Part shown: in pieces, positions 1 through 5,037 of the stretch
How positions within the stretch are numbered: the stretch's first letter is position 1
How the letters are laid out: each line of letters begins with the position of its first letter
DNA from: Deltaproteobacteria bacterium UBA5756
Lineage (GTDB): Bacteria > Desulfobacterota > Syntrophorhabdia > Syntrophorhabdales > Syntrophorhabdaceae
DNA length: 5,929 nt
Assembly: GCA_002418985.1 (NCBI GenBank)
Contig: DIFE01000011.1
Coordinates: 1 to 5,929 of the forward strand
Direction: 5' to 3'
Made by a program: the position numbers and the translations under genes
The notes under the pieces: generated by a model
The model's database searches: none
Told to the model about the DNA's origin: nothing
The model's input: the letters and a program-made list of their open reading frames with translations, nothing else

Positions 1-1
1 A

Positions 2-25
2 ATGGATTATTTTGGACAGCAGTGA
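2..25 (+). repeat. Copy A of a 24-base dispersed inverted repeat
   Basis: This segment contains the core TTTTGGACAGCAGTGA and matches the reverse complement of 4723-4746 at 23 of 24 positions, the only difference being A9 here against G there. It lies at the very edge of the window, so any element it belongs to may continue to the left. Such a long near-exact match between two intergenic sites is not expected by chance. It could be an end of a mobile element or one member of a dispersed intergenic repeat family; the sequence alone does not decide. Confidence 0.75.
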
Positions 26-39
26 GTGAATAGTAAATG

Positions 40-222
40 GTAAATAGTAAAGAGTAAGGGGTAGGGGCGAAGGGCGAGAAGAAAGGGATGAAGAGTGGGG
101 GGGTGAGGATGAATTTGGCGGTGAATGCGGTATTGCGGGAGACTAAAAAAGCGTAAGGTTTTAGAACTGCAACGCCTTACGCTCTTCTCGTGACTCCTTA
201 CTACTTACTCCTTACTATTTAC
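40..222. repeat. AGTAAGG-like inverted repeat pair, arms 40-66 and 196-222
   Basis: The left arm begins GTAAATAGTAA and continues as degenerate units of the type AGTAAGG. The right arm, read on the minus strand, begins with the same GTAAATAGTAA and continues in the same register with only a few mismatches over about 26 bases. A shorter shared block (CGAGAAGA) lies further inside both arms. The space between is purine-rich on the plus strand and holds the dodecin terminator. It resembles a simple-sequence dispersed repeat and has no coding potential that I can see. Confidence 0.6.
145..182 (-). terminator. Rho-independent terminator of the dodecin gene
   Basis: Read on the minus strand, GCGTAAGG (182-175) pairs perfectly with CCTTACGC (158-151) across a 16-base loop and is followed at once by six T (150-145). 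It lies about 50 bases past the dodecin stop codon and in the right orientation to end that transcript. The stem is only 8 bp, so its strength is uncertain. Confidence 0.75.
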
Positions 223-232
223 GGTATTTATA

Positions 233-448
233 TCAGCTTTCGAGGATAAAGATGACTTCCAGGGTGACGCGGAATTCAATTATCTTGCCGTCCTCAACTC
301 TCGCGCGCTGTTCCTTTACGCGTAGACCGGTTATGCCCCGCAAAGTCTTGGAAGCCCGTCTGAAGCCGATTATGACGGCGTCTTCAAAGCTCTTGGGAGA
401 TCCTGCGATGACTTCCGTAACACGTGCAACTCTTCCCTCAGACCTCAT
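233..448 (-). CDS. Dodecin family protein
   Basis: A 71-residue protein of the dodecin fold family, small proteins that assemble into hollow dodecamers and usually bind flavin or related ligands in the cytoplasm. The family signature is visible throughout: an N-terminal strand with VTEVIAGSPKSFEDAV, the helix ending KTLRGITGL, then EQRARVEDGKIIEFRVTLEV and a C-terminal strand ending ILES. The length is typical. In classical flavin-binding dodecins a tryptophan follows the TLRN segment and stacks on the isoalloxazine ring. Here that place is taken by glycine-leucine, so flavin binding of the usual kind is doubtful and ligand storage remains an inference. The ATG at 448 is chosen because AAGGAGG (complement of 453-459) sits just upstream. 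The gene has its own probable promoter and a terminator at 145-182, so it is likely monocistronic, although the PEBP gene lies 92 bases upstream on the same strand. Confidence 0.92.
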   Translation of the reverse strand: MRSEGRVARVTEVIAGSPKSFEDAVIIGFRRASKTLRGITGLRVKEQRARVEDGKIIEFRVTLEVIFILES

Positions 449-474
449 ATATCCTCCTTATGCCTTTTTAGTCA

Positions 475-503
475 AGGTTATCAGGGTGAGTATACCGTGT
501 CAA
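475..503 (-). promoter_or_regulatory. Probable sigma-70 promoter of the dodecin gene
   Basis: On the minus strand a perfect TTGACA (503-498) is followed after 17 bases by TAACCT (480-475), a weak -10 box matching three of six consensus positions. Transcription would start near 468, leaving a leader of about 20 bases that contains the ribosome binding site. The -35 box is convincing, the -10 box less so. Confidence 0.45.
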
Positions 504-540
504 CTGTTTTAAAGCCCGTATGGCTCTGTGGAGAGACAAA

Positions 541-1068
541 TTACCTCTTATAGAGACCAACAGTCTGAGCCTCGCCGAGTATGTGCCCCTGCATCGCTCT
601 TTCGAGGTCATGTTTTGTGGAATTCCCGCCGAGGGTGAGGACGGTGTCTAGGGCATAGAGCTTGAAGAAATACCTGTGTGTGCCCGACGGGGGGCATGGT
701 CCTCCGTAACTGGTTTTTCTGAAATCGTTCCGTCCCTGGATGGCACCCGGCGGGACCGAGTTTTCCTTGATCTCGCTTGTGCCCGGGTCCATGTTCCAGA
801 CGACCCAGTGGACCCATATGTCTACGGGCGCATCGGGATCGTCAACGATGAGGGCCAGCGATTTTGCTCCCCTGGGGATGTTTTCGATAACGAGGGGCGG
901 GTTCACGTCCTTTCCGTCACAGGTGTACTGCTTTGGAATGTTGCCGTTGTCCTTAAAGACCGGACTTGTGATCGTCAATGTGCTCATTTTTGCAACCTCC
1001 CTGCCGGCGGCTCCCGATAAGAGCAGCAAGATCGCTATGAGTGAGACAGGCAGTATTCTATATCTCAT
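541..1068 (-). CDS. YbhB/YbcL-type PEBP (Raf kinase inhibitor-like) protein, exported form
   Basis: A 175-residue member of the phosphatidylethanolamine-binding protein family, bacterial YbhB/YbcL branch. The family's two hallmark segments are present: DDPDAPVDIWVHWVVWNMD (about residues 76-94) and GPCPPSGTHRYFFKLYALD (about 122-140), which line the anion-binding pocket. Bacterial homologues have no settled physiological role, so ligand and function are not assigned. Residues 1-27 form a signal peptide-like segment with basic MRYR, a hydrophobic stretch and SGAAG, pointing to the periplasm. The domain proper begins at Met28 (MSTLTITSP). Both ATG codons, at 1068 and at 987, have a GGAGG exactly 8 bases upstream, so the gene may give an exported and a cytoplasmic product. 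I chose the longer form because its start has a good site and a real signal sequence. It is divergently arranged with tex. Confidence 0.93.
   Translation of the reverse strand: MRYRILPVSLIAILLLLSGAAGREVAKMSTLTITSPVFKDNGNIPKQYTCDGKDVNPPLVIENIPRGAKSLALIVDDPDAPVDIWVHWVVWNMDPGTSEIKENSVPPGAIQGRNDFRKTSYGGPCPPSGTHRYFFKLYALDTVLTLGGNSTKHDLERAMQGHILGEAQTVGLYKR
985..1000 (-). promoter_or_regulatory. Internal ribosome binding site and second start (ATG 987) of the PEBP gene
   Basis: GGGAGG on the minus strand, with its GGAGG core at the complement of 996-1000, stands 8 bases before an in-frame ATG (987-985). This start would give a 148-residue protein beginning at the conserved PEBP domain, close to the size of cytoplasmic YbhB. 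The flanking sequence CTGCCGGC next to the site also occurs beside the first ribosome binding site (1077-1081). Confidence 0.5.
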
Positions 1069-1103
1069 TCGATCGACCTCCTGCCGGCATGTTGTATAAA
1101 TAC

Positions 1104-1109
1104 ATTATA
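1104..1109 (-). promoter_or_regulatory. Candidate -10 box for the PEBP gene
   Basis: A perfect TATAAT lies on the minus strand 36 bases upstream of the first PEBP start. No recognisable -35 box is seen at 16-18 bases spacing (the segment there reads GAATGC), so the promoter may need an activator, or the box may be fortuitous in an AT-rich stretch. Confidence 0.4.
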
Positions 1110-1135
1110 GCAGATTGGCTCGCCCGGCATTCTTC

Positions 1136-1164
1136 TTCACTTTCACACCCGGTTCGGTTATAGT
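1136..1164 (+). promoter_or_regulatory. Candidate sigma-70 promoter of tex
   Basis: TTCACT (1136-1141) and TATAGT (1159-1164) are separated by 17 bases, with four and five of six consensus positions respectively. Transcription would begin near 1171, about 34 bases before the tex ATG. It partly overlaps the region feeding the divergent PEBP promoter, so the two may interfere. Confidence 0.45.
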
Positions 1165-1204
1165 ACATTTCTGCTACCCCCATGATGAAGACGGAGAACC
1201 ATAC

Positions 1205-3349
1205 ATGAACATTCAGCATATCGAAAAGATTGCGGGCGAACTGAGTATAACCCGTGAGAGGACAAAAGCAGCGGCGGCACTCCTCGCGGAAGGCGCGACG
1301 GTCCCTTTTATTGCACGATACCGGAAGGAGGCGACAGGGTCCCTCGACGAGGTCGCGATCAGCGCCATACGGGACCGCCTGGAACAACTGGCGGAACTGG
1401 ACAAACGCAGAGAGGCCATATTCCACTCTCTCGACGAGCGCGGGCTCCTCACCGACGATCTGAAGAAAAACATCGAGGAGGCGCAAACCCTTGCCGTCCT
1501 CGAAGATCTCTACCTGCCCTTCCGTCCCAAGCGCAGAACCCGGGCCACCGTTGCCAGGGAAAGAGGACTGGAGCCTCTGGCACAGCGGCTGTACGTAAGC
1601 GACGGCACAGCTCTTGCGGGTTTCGATCCTCTCCGGGAGGCCTCTGCCTTCATCGATGCCGAAAAGGGTGTCGAGTCCGCCGAAGATGCACTTGCCGGGG
1701 CTCGCGACATCATTGCGGAGTGGATAAGCGAAGATGCGCCGGCGCGGGCAGCCCTGAGGGACCTTCTGCTCGCGAAGGCCGTTATCACCTCGAAGGTGGT
1801 GTCCGGCAAGGAAGAAGACGCCGTCAAATACCGGGATTATTACGAGTGGCAGGAGCCCGTCAGACAGGCTCCGTCCCACCGCGTGTTGGCCATGAGGCGG
1901 GGGGAGAAGGAAGGGTTCCTGATCCTCCGTATAGAGGGCTGCGACGAAGAGGCGCTTGCCTGGCTGAAGGCGCACTTCATCACGAACGACACTCCGGCGC
2001 CCGCCGAGGTGACGAGTGCACTTGAGGACAGCTACCAGAGGCTCCTTTTCCCGTCCATGGAAACCGAAGTCCGCCTCGTCATGAAGGAACGCGCCGACAA
2101 GGAGGCGATCAGGGTCTTTGCGGATAATCTTCGCCAACTGCTTCTTGCTCCCCCGCTGGGGGAAAGAAACGTTCTTGCAATCGACCCGGGATTCAGGACA
2201 GGGTGCAAGCTCGTCTGCCTCGACAGGCAGGGTAAACTGCTTCACTATGATACGATCTACCCCCATACGTCGAAGAAAGAGGTTGATGGGGCCGGCCGTA
2301 AGGTTATCGCGCTTTGCGGAAAGTACCAGGTGGAGGTCATCGCCGTCGGGAACGGAACGGGGGGTAGGGAGACGGAATCATTCCTGAAAGGGCTTGACCT
2401 GTCGAAAGCCATACAGGTCATCAGCGTCAACGAAAGCGGTGCGTCGATCTACTCCGCGTCGGAGGTGGCGCGGGAGGAATTTCCCGATCACGACGTAACC
2501 GTGCGGGGTGCCGTATCAATCGGCAGGCGTCTCATGGACCCCCTGGCCGAGCTGGTCAAGATCGACCCGAAATCGATCGGCGTGGGCCAATATCAGCATG
2601 ATGTAGACCAGTTTGCGTTGAAAAGGAGCCTCGACGACGTGGTCATGAGCTGCGTCAATGCCGTCGGGGTGGAGATTAACACGGCAAGCGCACAGCTTCT
2701 GGGTTATGTGTCCGGCCTCGGCCCGTCGCTCGCGAAGGCCATCGTGGCCTATCGCAGCGAAAACGGCCCTTTCCGTTCGAGAAAGGAATTTAAGAAAGTG
2801 CCCCGGCTGGGGCCGAAGGCCTTCGAACAGTCTGCGGGATTCTTAAGGATTCGGGGTTCGTCAAACCCTCTCGACGCCAGCGCCGTCCATCCCGAGAGCT
2901 ACCCGGTGGTCGAAGCCATGGCGACGGATACAGGCCGTAGCGTCACGGACCTCATGGCCGACGAAGGCTTAAGGAAAAAGATCGATCTCAGGCGTTATGT
3001 TTCGGAAACAGTGGGTATGCCCACCCTGACGGACATCATGGCTGAACTTGCCAGGCCCGGAAGGGACCCGCGGGAGCAGTTTCATACATTTTCCTTTGCA
3101 GAGGGTATAGAAAAAATGGAGGACCTTCGGCGGGGCATGAGGCTTCCCGGGATCGTTACCAACATCACAGCCTTCGGGGCTTTTGTCGATATCGGCGTTC
3201 ATCAGGACGGCCTTGTCCACGTGAGCCAGCTTGCAAACAGGTTTGTGAAGAATGCAGGCGATGTGGTGAAGGTCCATCAGCAGGTGATGGTGACGGTTAT
3301 GTCCGTAGATCTTGCACGCAAACGCATTTCACTTTCCATGAAAGAGTGA
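1205..3349 (+). CDS. tex: Tex family RNA-binding transcription accessory protein
   Basis: A 714-residue Tex protein, a conserved cytoplasmic nucleic acid-binding factor related to eukaryotic Spt6, linked to transcription and RNA metabolism. The domain order is complete: a helical Tex N-terminal region with the conserved ATVPFIARYRKEATGSLDE segment (residues about 30-48), a YqgF/RNase H-like domain opening at VLAIDPGFRTG (from residue 323), helix-hairpin-helix motifs (about 485-560, with SGLGPSLAKAIV and VPRLGPKAFEQSAGFLRI), and a C-terminal S1 RNA-binding domain (about 641-714, with GIVTNITAFGAFVDIGVHQDGLVHVSQ). The length fits the family (about 710-780). The frame stays open 30 codons further upstream to a TTG at 1115, but that stretch is not Tex-like. 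The ATG at 1205 has GGAG 8 bases ahead and starts with MNIQHIEKIAGEL, as expected. No frameshift or missing domain is seen. It appears to be transcribed alone. Confidence 0.97.
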   Translation: MNIQHIEKIAGELSITRERTKAAAALLAEGATVPFIARYRKEATGSLDEVAISAIRDRLEQLAELDKRREAIFHSLDERGLLTDDLKKNIEEAQTLAVLEDLYLPFRPKRRTRATVARERGLEPLAQRLYVSDGTALAGFDPLREASAFIDAEKGVESAEDALAGARDIIAEWISEDAPARAALRDLLLAKAVITSKVVSGKEEDAVKYRDYYEWQEPVRQAPSHRVLAMRRGEKEGFLILRIEGCDEEALAWLKAHFITNDTPAPAEVTSALEDSYQRLLFPSMETEVRLVMKERADKEAIRVFADNLRQLLLAPPLGERNVLAIDPGFRTGCKLVCLDRQGKLLHYDTIYPHTSKKEVDGAGRKVIALCGKYQVEVIAVGNGTGGRETESFLKGLDLSKAIQVISVNESGASIYSASEVAREEFPDHDVTVRGAVSIGRRLMDPLAELVKIDPKSIGVGQYQHDVDQFALKRSLDDVVMSCVNAVGVEINTASAQLLGYVSGLGPSLAKAIVAYRSENGPFRSRKEFKKVPRLGPKAFEQSAGFLRIRGSSNPLDASAVHPESYPVVEAMATDTGRSVTDLMADEGLRKKIDLRRYVSETVGMPTLTDIMAELARPGRDPREQFHTFSFAEGIEKMEDLRRGMRLPGIVTNITAFGAFVDIGVHQDGLVHVSQLANRFVKNAGDVVKVHQQVMVTVMSVDLARKRISLSMKE

Positions 3350-3387
3350 AGCTGTCCAACCGGGGGAAACACGGGGCTGGAAAGCTT
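3349..3387 (+). other. Hairpin directly after the tex stop codon
   Basis: AAGCT (3349-3353) pairs with AGCTT (3383-3387), and inside it CCA (3356-3358) with TGG (3378-3380), separated by a symmetric two-base internal loop. The inner part can pair further through CCG and CGG. There is no T-run behind it, so it is not a standard terminator. It may stabilise the tex mRNA 3' end or form part of a longer structured spacer. Confidence 0.35.
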
Positions 3388-3532
3388 GCATACCTTGGCT
3401 GCGGCCCGGGGGGTCAACGGACCAATCAGCTACCCCACCATTGAAACGAGTGGTTGTTTGATGTAATCTTTGCTATGGTCATCGGCGAGCCCATCCCGGG
3501 AGACATACAAATTACTGATAATTTCGGGGAAG
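3388..3532 (+). other. Unassigned spacer between tex and the RcnB-like gene
   Basis: This stretch has no credible open reading frame. It contains a GC-rich portion in which GGTC and GACC (3413-3424) close a four-base AACG loop and a flanking GGGG...CCCC pairing is possible. Downstream lies an AT-richer part with promoter-like pieces: TTGAAA at 3441-3446 followed by TGTAAT at 3462-3467 (spacing only 15) and GATAAT at 3517-3522 without a clear -35. I compared it by eye with common riboswitch cores (c-di-GMP-I, cobalamin, TPP, fluoride, Ni/Co) and found no convincing match. Confidence 0.3.
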
Positions 3533-3549
3533 CGGTGCATGGTGCACCG
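3533..3549. promoter_or_regulatory. 17-base palindrome upstream of the RcnB-like gene
   Basis: CGGTGCA (3533-3539) and TGCACCG (3543-3549) are perfect inverted repeats around TGG. The site is 38 bases before the ATG and just downstream of the -10-like GATAAT at 3517-3522. It could be a repressor operator or an mRNA hairpin; the three-base loop and symmetric 7-base arms allow either. Confidence 0.45.
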
Positions 3550-3587
3550 GAGCAGAAACATGTGCAACGAATTGCGAGGAGGGAATG

Positions 3588-4163
3588 ATGAAGGTGATAT
3601 CTTCGAGGAACGGTCTCGCACTGGTTTTTATGGTTTTCATGCTCACGGGGGTTCTTGCGGCAGGTCCGGCATTAGCCGAAAAGCCTCCCTGGGCAGGCGG
3701 CAAGGATAAGGCGCAGAAATCGAAGGGGTCCGGGAAGCAGGATGTCAAAGGAGACTACGACGACAGGGGTGCACCCGGAAAGGACGGAAGGAAAGGCGAC
3801 CGCAAAGGGTCTTACGACAAAGGGAAACCTCGCGAAAAGGGACATTACTTTAATGAACAGCAGCGCGTCTACATTCATGACTATTATGCGGCCCAGTATA
3901 GAAAGGGGCACTGCCCGCCGGGTCTTGCAAAGAAGCACAATGGCTGCATGCCTCCCGGTCAGGCAAAAAAATGGGCGATCGGCCGACCTTTGCCAAGAGG
4001 GGTCATATTTTACGACCTTCCGCCGAGCGTGCTCGTCCAGTTGGGACCGCCCCCGTCGCACCATCGCTTTGTCCGCGTAGCACAGGATATCCTTCTTATC
4101 GCGGTAGGTACGGGTATGGTGGTGGATGCGATCGACAATCTGAACTGGGAGTTCAGTCACTAA
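3588..4163 (+). CDS. Exported RcnB/CigR-like protein of unknown role
   Basis: A 191-residue exported protein. Residues 1-30 form a clear signal peptide ending GPALA before EKPPWAGG. Residues 36-85 are low-complexity, rich in lysine, glycine and aspartate, and probably disordered. The C-terminal half carries what I recognise as the pattern of RcnB-like periplasmic proteins: a repeated CPPGLAKK/MPPGQAKK unit (109-128), GRPLPRGVIFYDLPP (132-146), and the terminal RFVRVAQDILLIAVGTGMVVDAI (160-182). RcnB of enterobacteria takes part in nickel/cobalt homeostasis; relatives elsewhere are mostly uncharacterised, so a metal role here is only a possibility. Two cysteines (C109, C120) flank the first PPG unit and might pair or bind metal. 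The second of two adjacent ATG codons is chosen because GGAGG (3578-3582) stands 5 bases before it and only 2 before the first, at 3585. A strong hairpin follows the gene, so it is probably transcribed alone. Confidence 0.8.
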   Translation: MKVISSRNGLALVFMVFMLTGVLAAGPALAEKPPWAGGKDKAQKSKGSGKQDVKGDYDDRGAPGKDGRKGDRKGSYDKGKPREKGHYFNEQQRVYIHDYYAAQYRKGHCPPGLAKKHNGCMPPGQAKKWAIGRPLPRGVIFYDLPPSVLVQLGPPPSHHRFVRVAQDILLIAVGTGMVVDAIDNLNWEFSH

Positions 4164-4192
4164 CCCCAGGGCAATTGTGCCAGCTTTTCGGG

Positions 4193-4258
4193 GTTCCGGG
4201 GTTTCCGAAAAAGGGAAAGCCTTTCCCATGGCTGTGAACCCCGGAACTTTGAAACTTT
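4193..4258 (+). terminator. Hairpin terminator after the RcnB-like gene
   Basis: GTTCCGGGGTT (4193-4203) pairs perfectly with AACCCCGGAAC (4237-4247), an 11-bp stem. The enclosed loop holds a second hairpin, GGGAAA/TTTCCC (4213-4227). The T-rich but interrupted tail TTTGAAACTTTT follows. It begins 30 bases past the stop codon. The position and the strong stem favour termination; the broken T-run leaves some doubt. Confidence 0.65.
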
Positions 4259-4278
4259 TATATTCTTTTGGAAAGGTG

Positions 4279-4309
4279 TATACTATTCACACGGTCGATA
4301 CATACTATT
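4279..4309 (+). promoter_or_regulatory. ATACTATT direct repeats in the promoter region of the small basic protein gene
   Basis: ATACTATT occurs at 4280-4287 and again at 4302-4309, 22 bases (about two helical turns) apart. The first copy overlaps TATACT (4279-4284), the best -10-like hexamer between the upstream terminator and the gene; no good -35 box accompanies it. The spacing suits a regulator binding one DNA face, but the repeats may also be chance in an AT-rich stretch. The following leader to 4400 is about 110 bases. Confidence 0.3.
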
Positions 4310-4400
4310 TGTTGGGTAGCTAACTCGCTGGATCGGCCGGTGCGGATGAAATCAGCTTTTGATTCCCGAAATACAGCGAACCAATGTAAAAGGAGTTGAG

Positions 4401-4691
4401 ATGTCCACCGTTGCAGAGTTCATCGAATTGAGAGAGAGCATTGAAGCTCTCGCCGGACAGATCGTTCTGTCCGTTAAGGATAAAGCAGTTCAGGATTCAC
4501 AACAGCGTCTTGACGAAGCGAACAAACAGCTTGAAGTCCTTAAATCGATGGTTGCCAATGATGTTCAGGTGATTGTTGCCGAGCGTCTTTCCAGGCAATT
4601 GACAGGCCTTTCAGAGAAGGTCGAGACCATGGCGGCCAAAAAGCCCGTAAGAAAGACAGTCGTCAAAAAGAAACCGGTAAAGACGGACTAA
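4401..4691 (+). CDS. Small helical protein with lysine-rich C-terminal tail, unknown function
   Basis: A 96-residue protein I cannot assign to a named family. Residues 1-75 look almost entirely helical, with heptad-like hydrophobic spacing (FIELRESIEALAGQIVLSV, then QQRLDEANKQLEVLKSMV), so a coiled-coil or helical bundle is likely. The last 20 or so residues (AAKKPVRKTVVKKKPVKTD) are strongly basic with KKP spacing, like the tails of histone H1-like or phasin-like proteins; such tails commonly bind DNA, RNA or polyphosphate. There is no signal peptide, membrane segment or cysteine, so it should be cytoplasmic. The ATG at 4401 follows AAGGAG (4390-4395) by 5 bases; a TTG start at 4359 in the same frame lacks such support. 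The stop is followed directly by a run of seven T (4692-4698) without a strong stem. A nucleoid-associated or granule-associated role is an inference. Confidence 0.75.
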   Translation: MSTVAEFIELRESIEALAGQIVLSVKDKAVQDSQQRLDEANKQLEVLKSMVANDVQVIVAERLSRQLTGLSEKVETMAAKKPVRKTVVKKKPVKTD

Positions 4692-4840
4692 TTTTTTTCC
4701 CGATACGAATCCGCGATACACGTCACTGCTGTCCAAAACAATCCATCCCCCGGACTGCCTTCCTTATAAAAGCAATGGTTCAGACAGTCAAATCCCGCAT
4801 TTCAAAACCAGGCTGCCTTATCTCGCAGTTCATTCCAGCT
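4692..4840. other. Non-coding spacer carrying a dispersed repeat copy
   Basis: No credible gene is seen on either strand. The stretch begins with seven T, which could end the upstream transcript, although only a poor bulged stem (GTCGTC with GACGGAC) precedes them. It holds copy B of the 24-base inverted repeat (4723-4746). The rest shows no repeat or promoter I can support. Confidence 0.5.
4723..4746 (-). repeat. Copy B of the 24-base dispersed inverted repeat
   Basis: In reverse complement this segment matches 2-25 at 23 of 24 positions and shares the core TTTTGGACAGCAGTGA. It lies about 30 bases after the stop codon of the small basic protein gene. The two copies face each other across 4.7 kb that contains five genes. 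No transposase lies between them, so together they are not a self-sufficient insertion sequence. Confidence 0.75.
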
Positions 4841-5022
4841 TTCTCCCTCCGTCATTCCGGCGCAGGCCGGAATCCAGGAAGACCTCTCATGCAACAGGAA
4901 GCATACGTATATAAAGCACCATGCAGTGTTTAAAGAGGACAGTAGGATGTCCCTTCGTATGGTGATTCCTTATCCATAGTTTCTCCTAGTTTCCGGCCTT
5001 CGCCGGAATGACGGATGGAGAG
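4841..5022. repeat. MITE/REPIN-like element with 32-base inverted ends
   Basis: The arms at 4841-4872 and 4991-5022 are inverted copies matching at 29 of 32 positions. Each arm carries a palindrome, TTCCGGC with GCCGGAA around a four-base loop (4855-4872 and 4991-5008), within the motif GTCATTCCGGCG. This is the style of the REP-like or dRS3-like repeats common in proteobacterial intergenic space. The 118-base centre has no gene; it contains GGACA/TGTCC (4937-4952) and CACCAT/ATGGTG (4917-4922, 4958-4963) inverted repeats. It lacks a transposase and would move only in trans. Lying 15 bases beyond the ankyrin gene stop, its right hairpin may also terminate that transcript. Confidence 0.75.
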
Positions 5023-5037
5023 GGTGGGATGACGACG

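Noticed and set aside
252..512. An 86-codon plus-strand frame across the dodecin gene
   Set aside because: It is antisense to a well-supported dodecin and lacks any family resemblance or ribosome binding site.
1115..1204. Possible 30-residue N-terminal extension of Tex from a TTG codon
   Set aside because: The extension is not Tex-like, overlaps the likely promoter, and the ATG at 1205 has its own ribosome binding site.
1058..2266. A 402-codon open frame on the minus strand opposite the first half of tex
   Set aside because: It overlaps a complete, clearly recognisable tex gene and shows no known domain; it is an antisense shadow of GC-rich coding sequence.
3388..3450. Possible riboswitch or tRNA-like RNA after tex
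   Set aside because: Some stems can form, but no known riboswitch core, T-arm or anticodon arm could be matched, so no RNA gene is called.
3672..4229. A 185-codon open frame on the minus strand opposite the RcnB-like gene
   Set aside because: The plus-strand gene has a signal peptide, a ribosome binding site and family motifs, whereas this frame has none and runs through the terminator hairpin.
2..4746. A complete composite transposon bounded by the 24-base inverted repeats
   Set aside because: The interior holds housekeeping-type genes such as tex and no transposase, and no target duplication can be seen, so only the repeat itself is reported.
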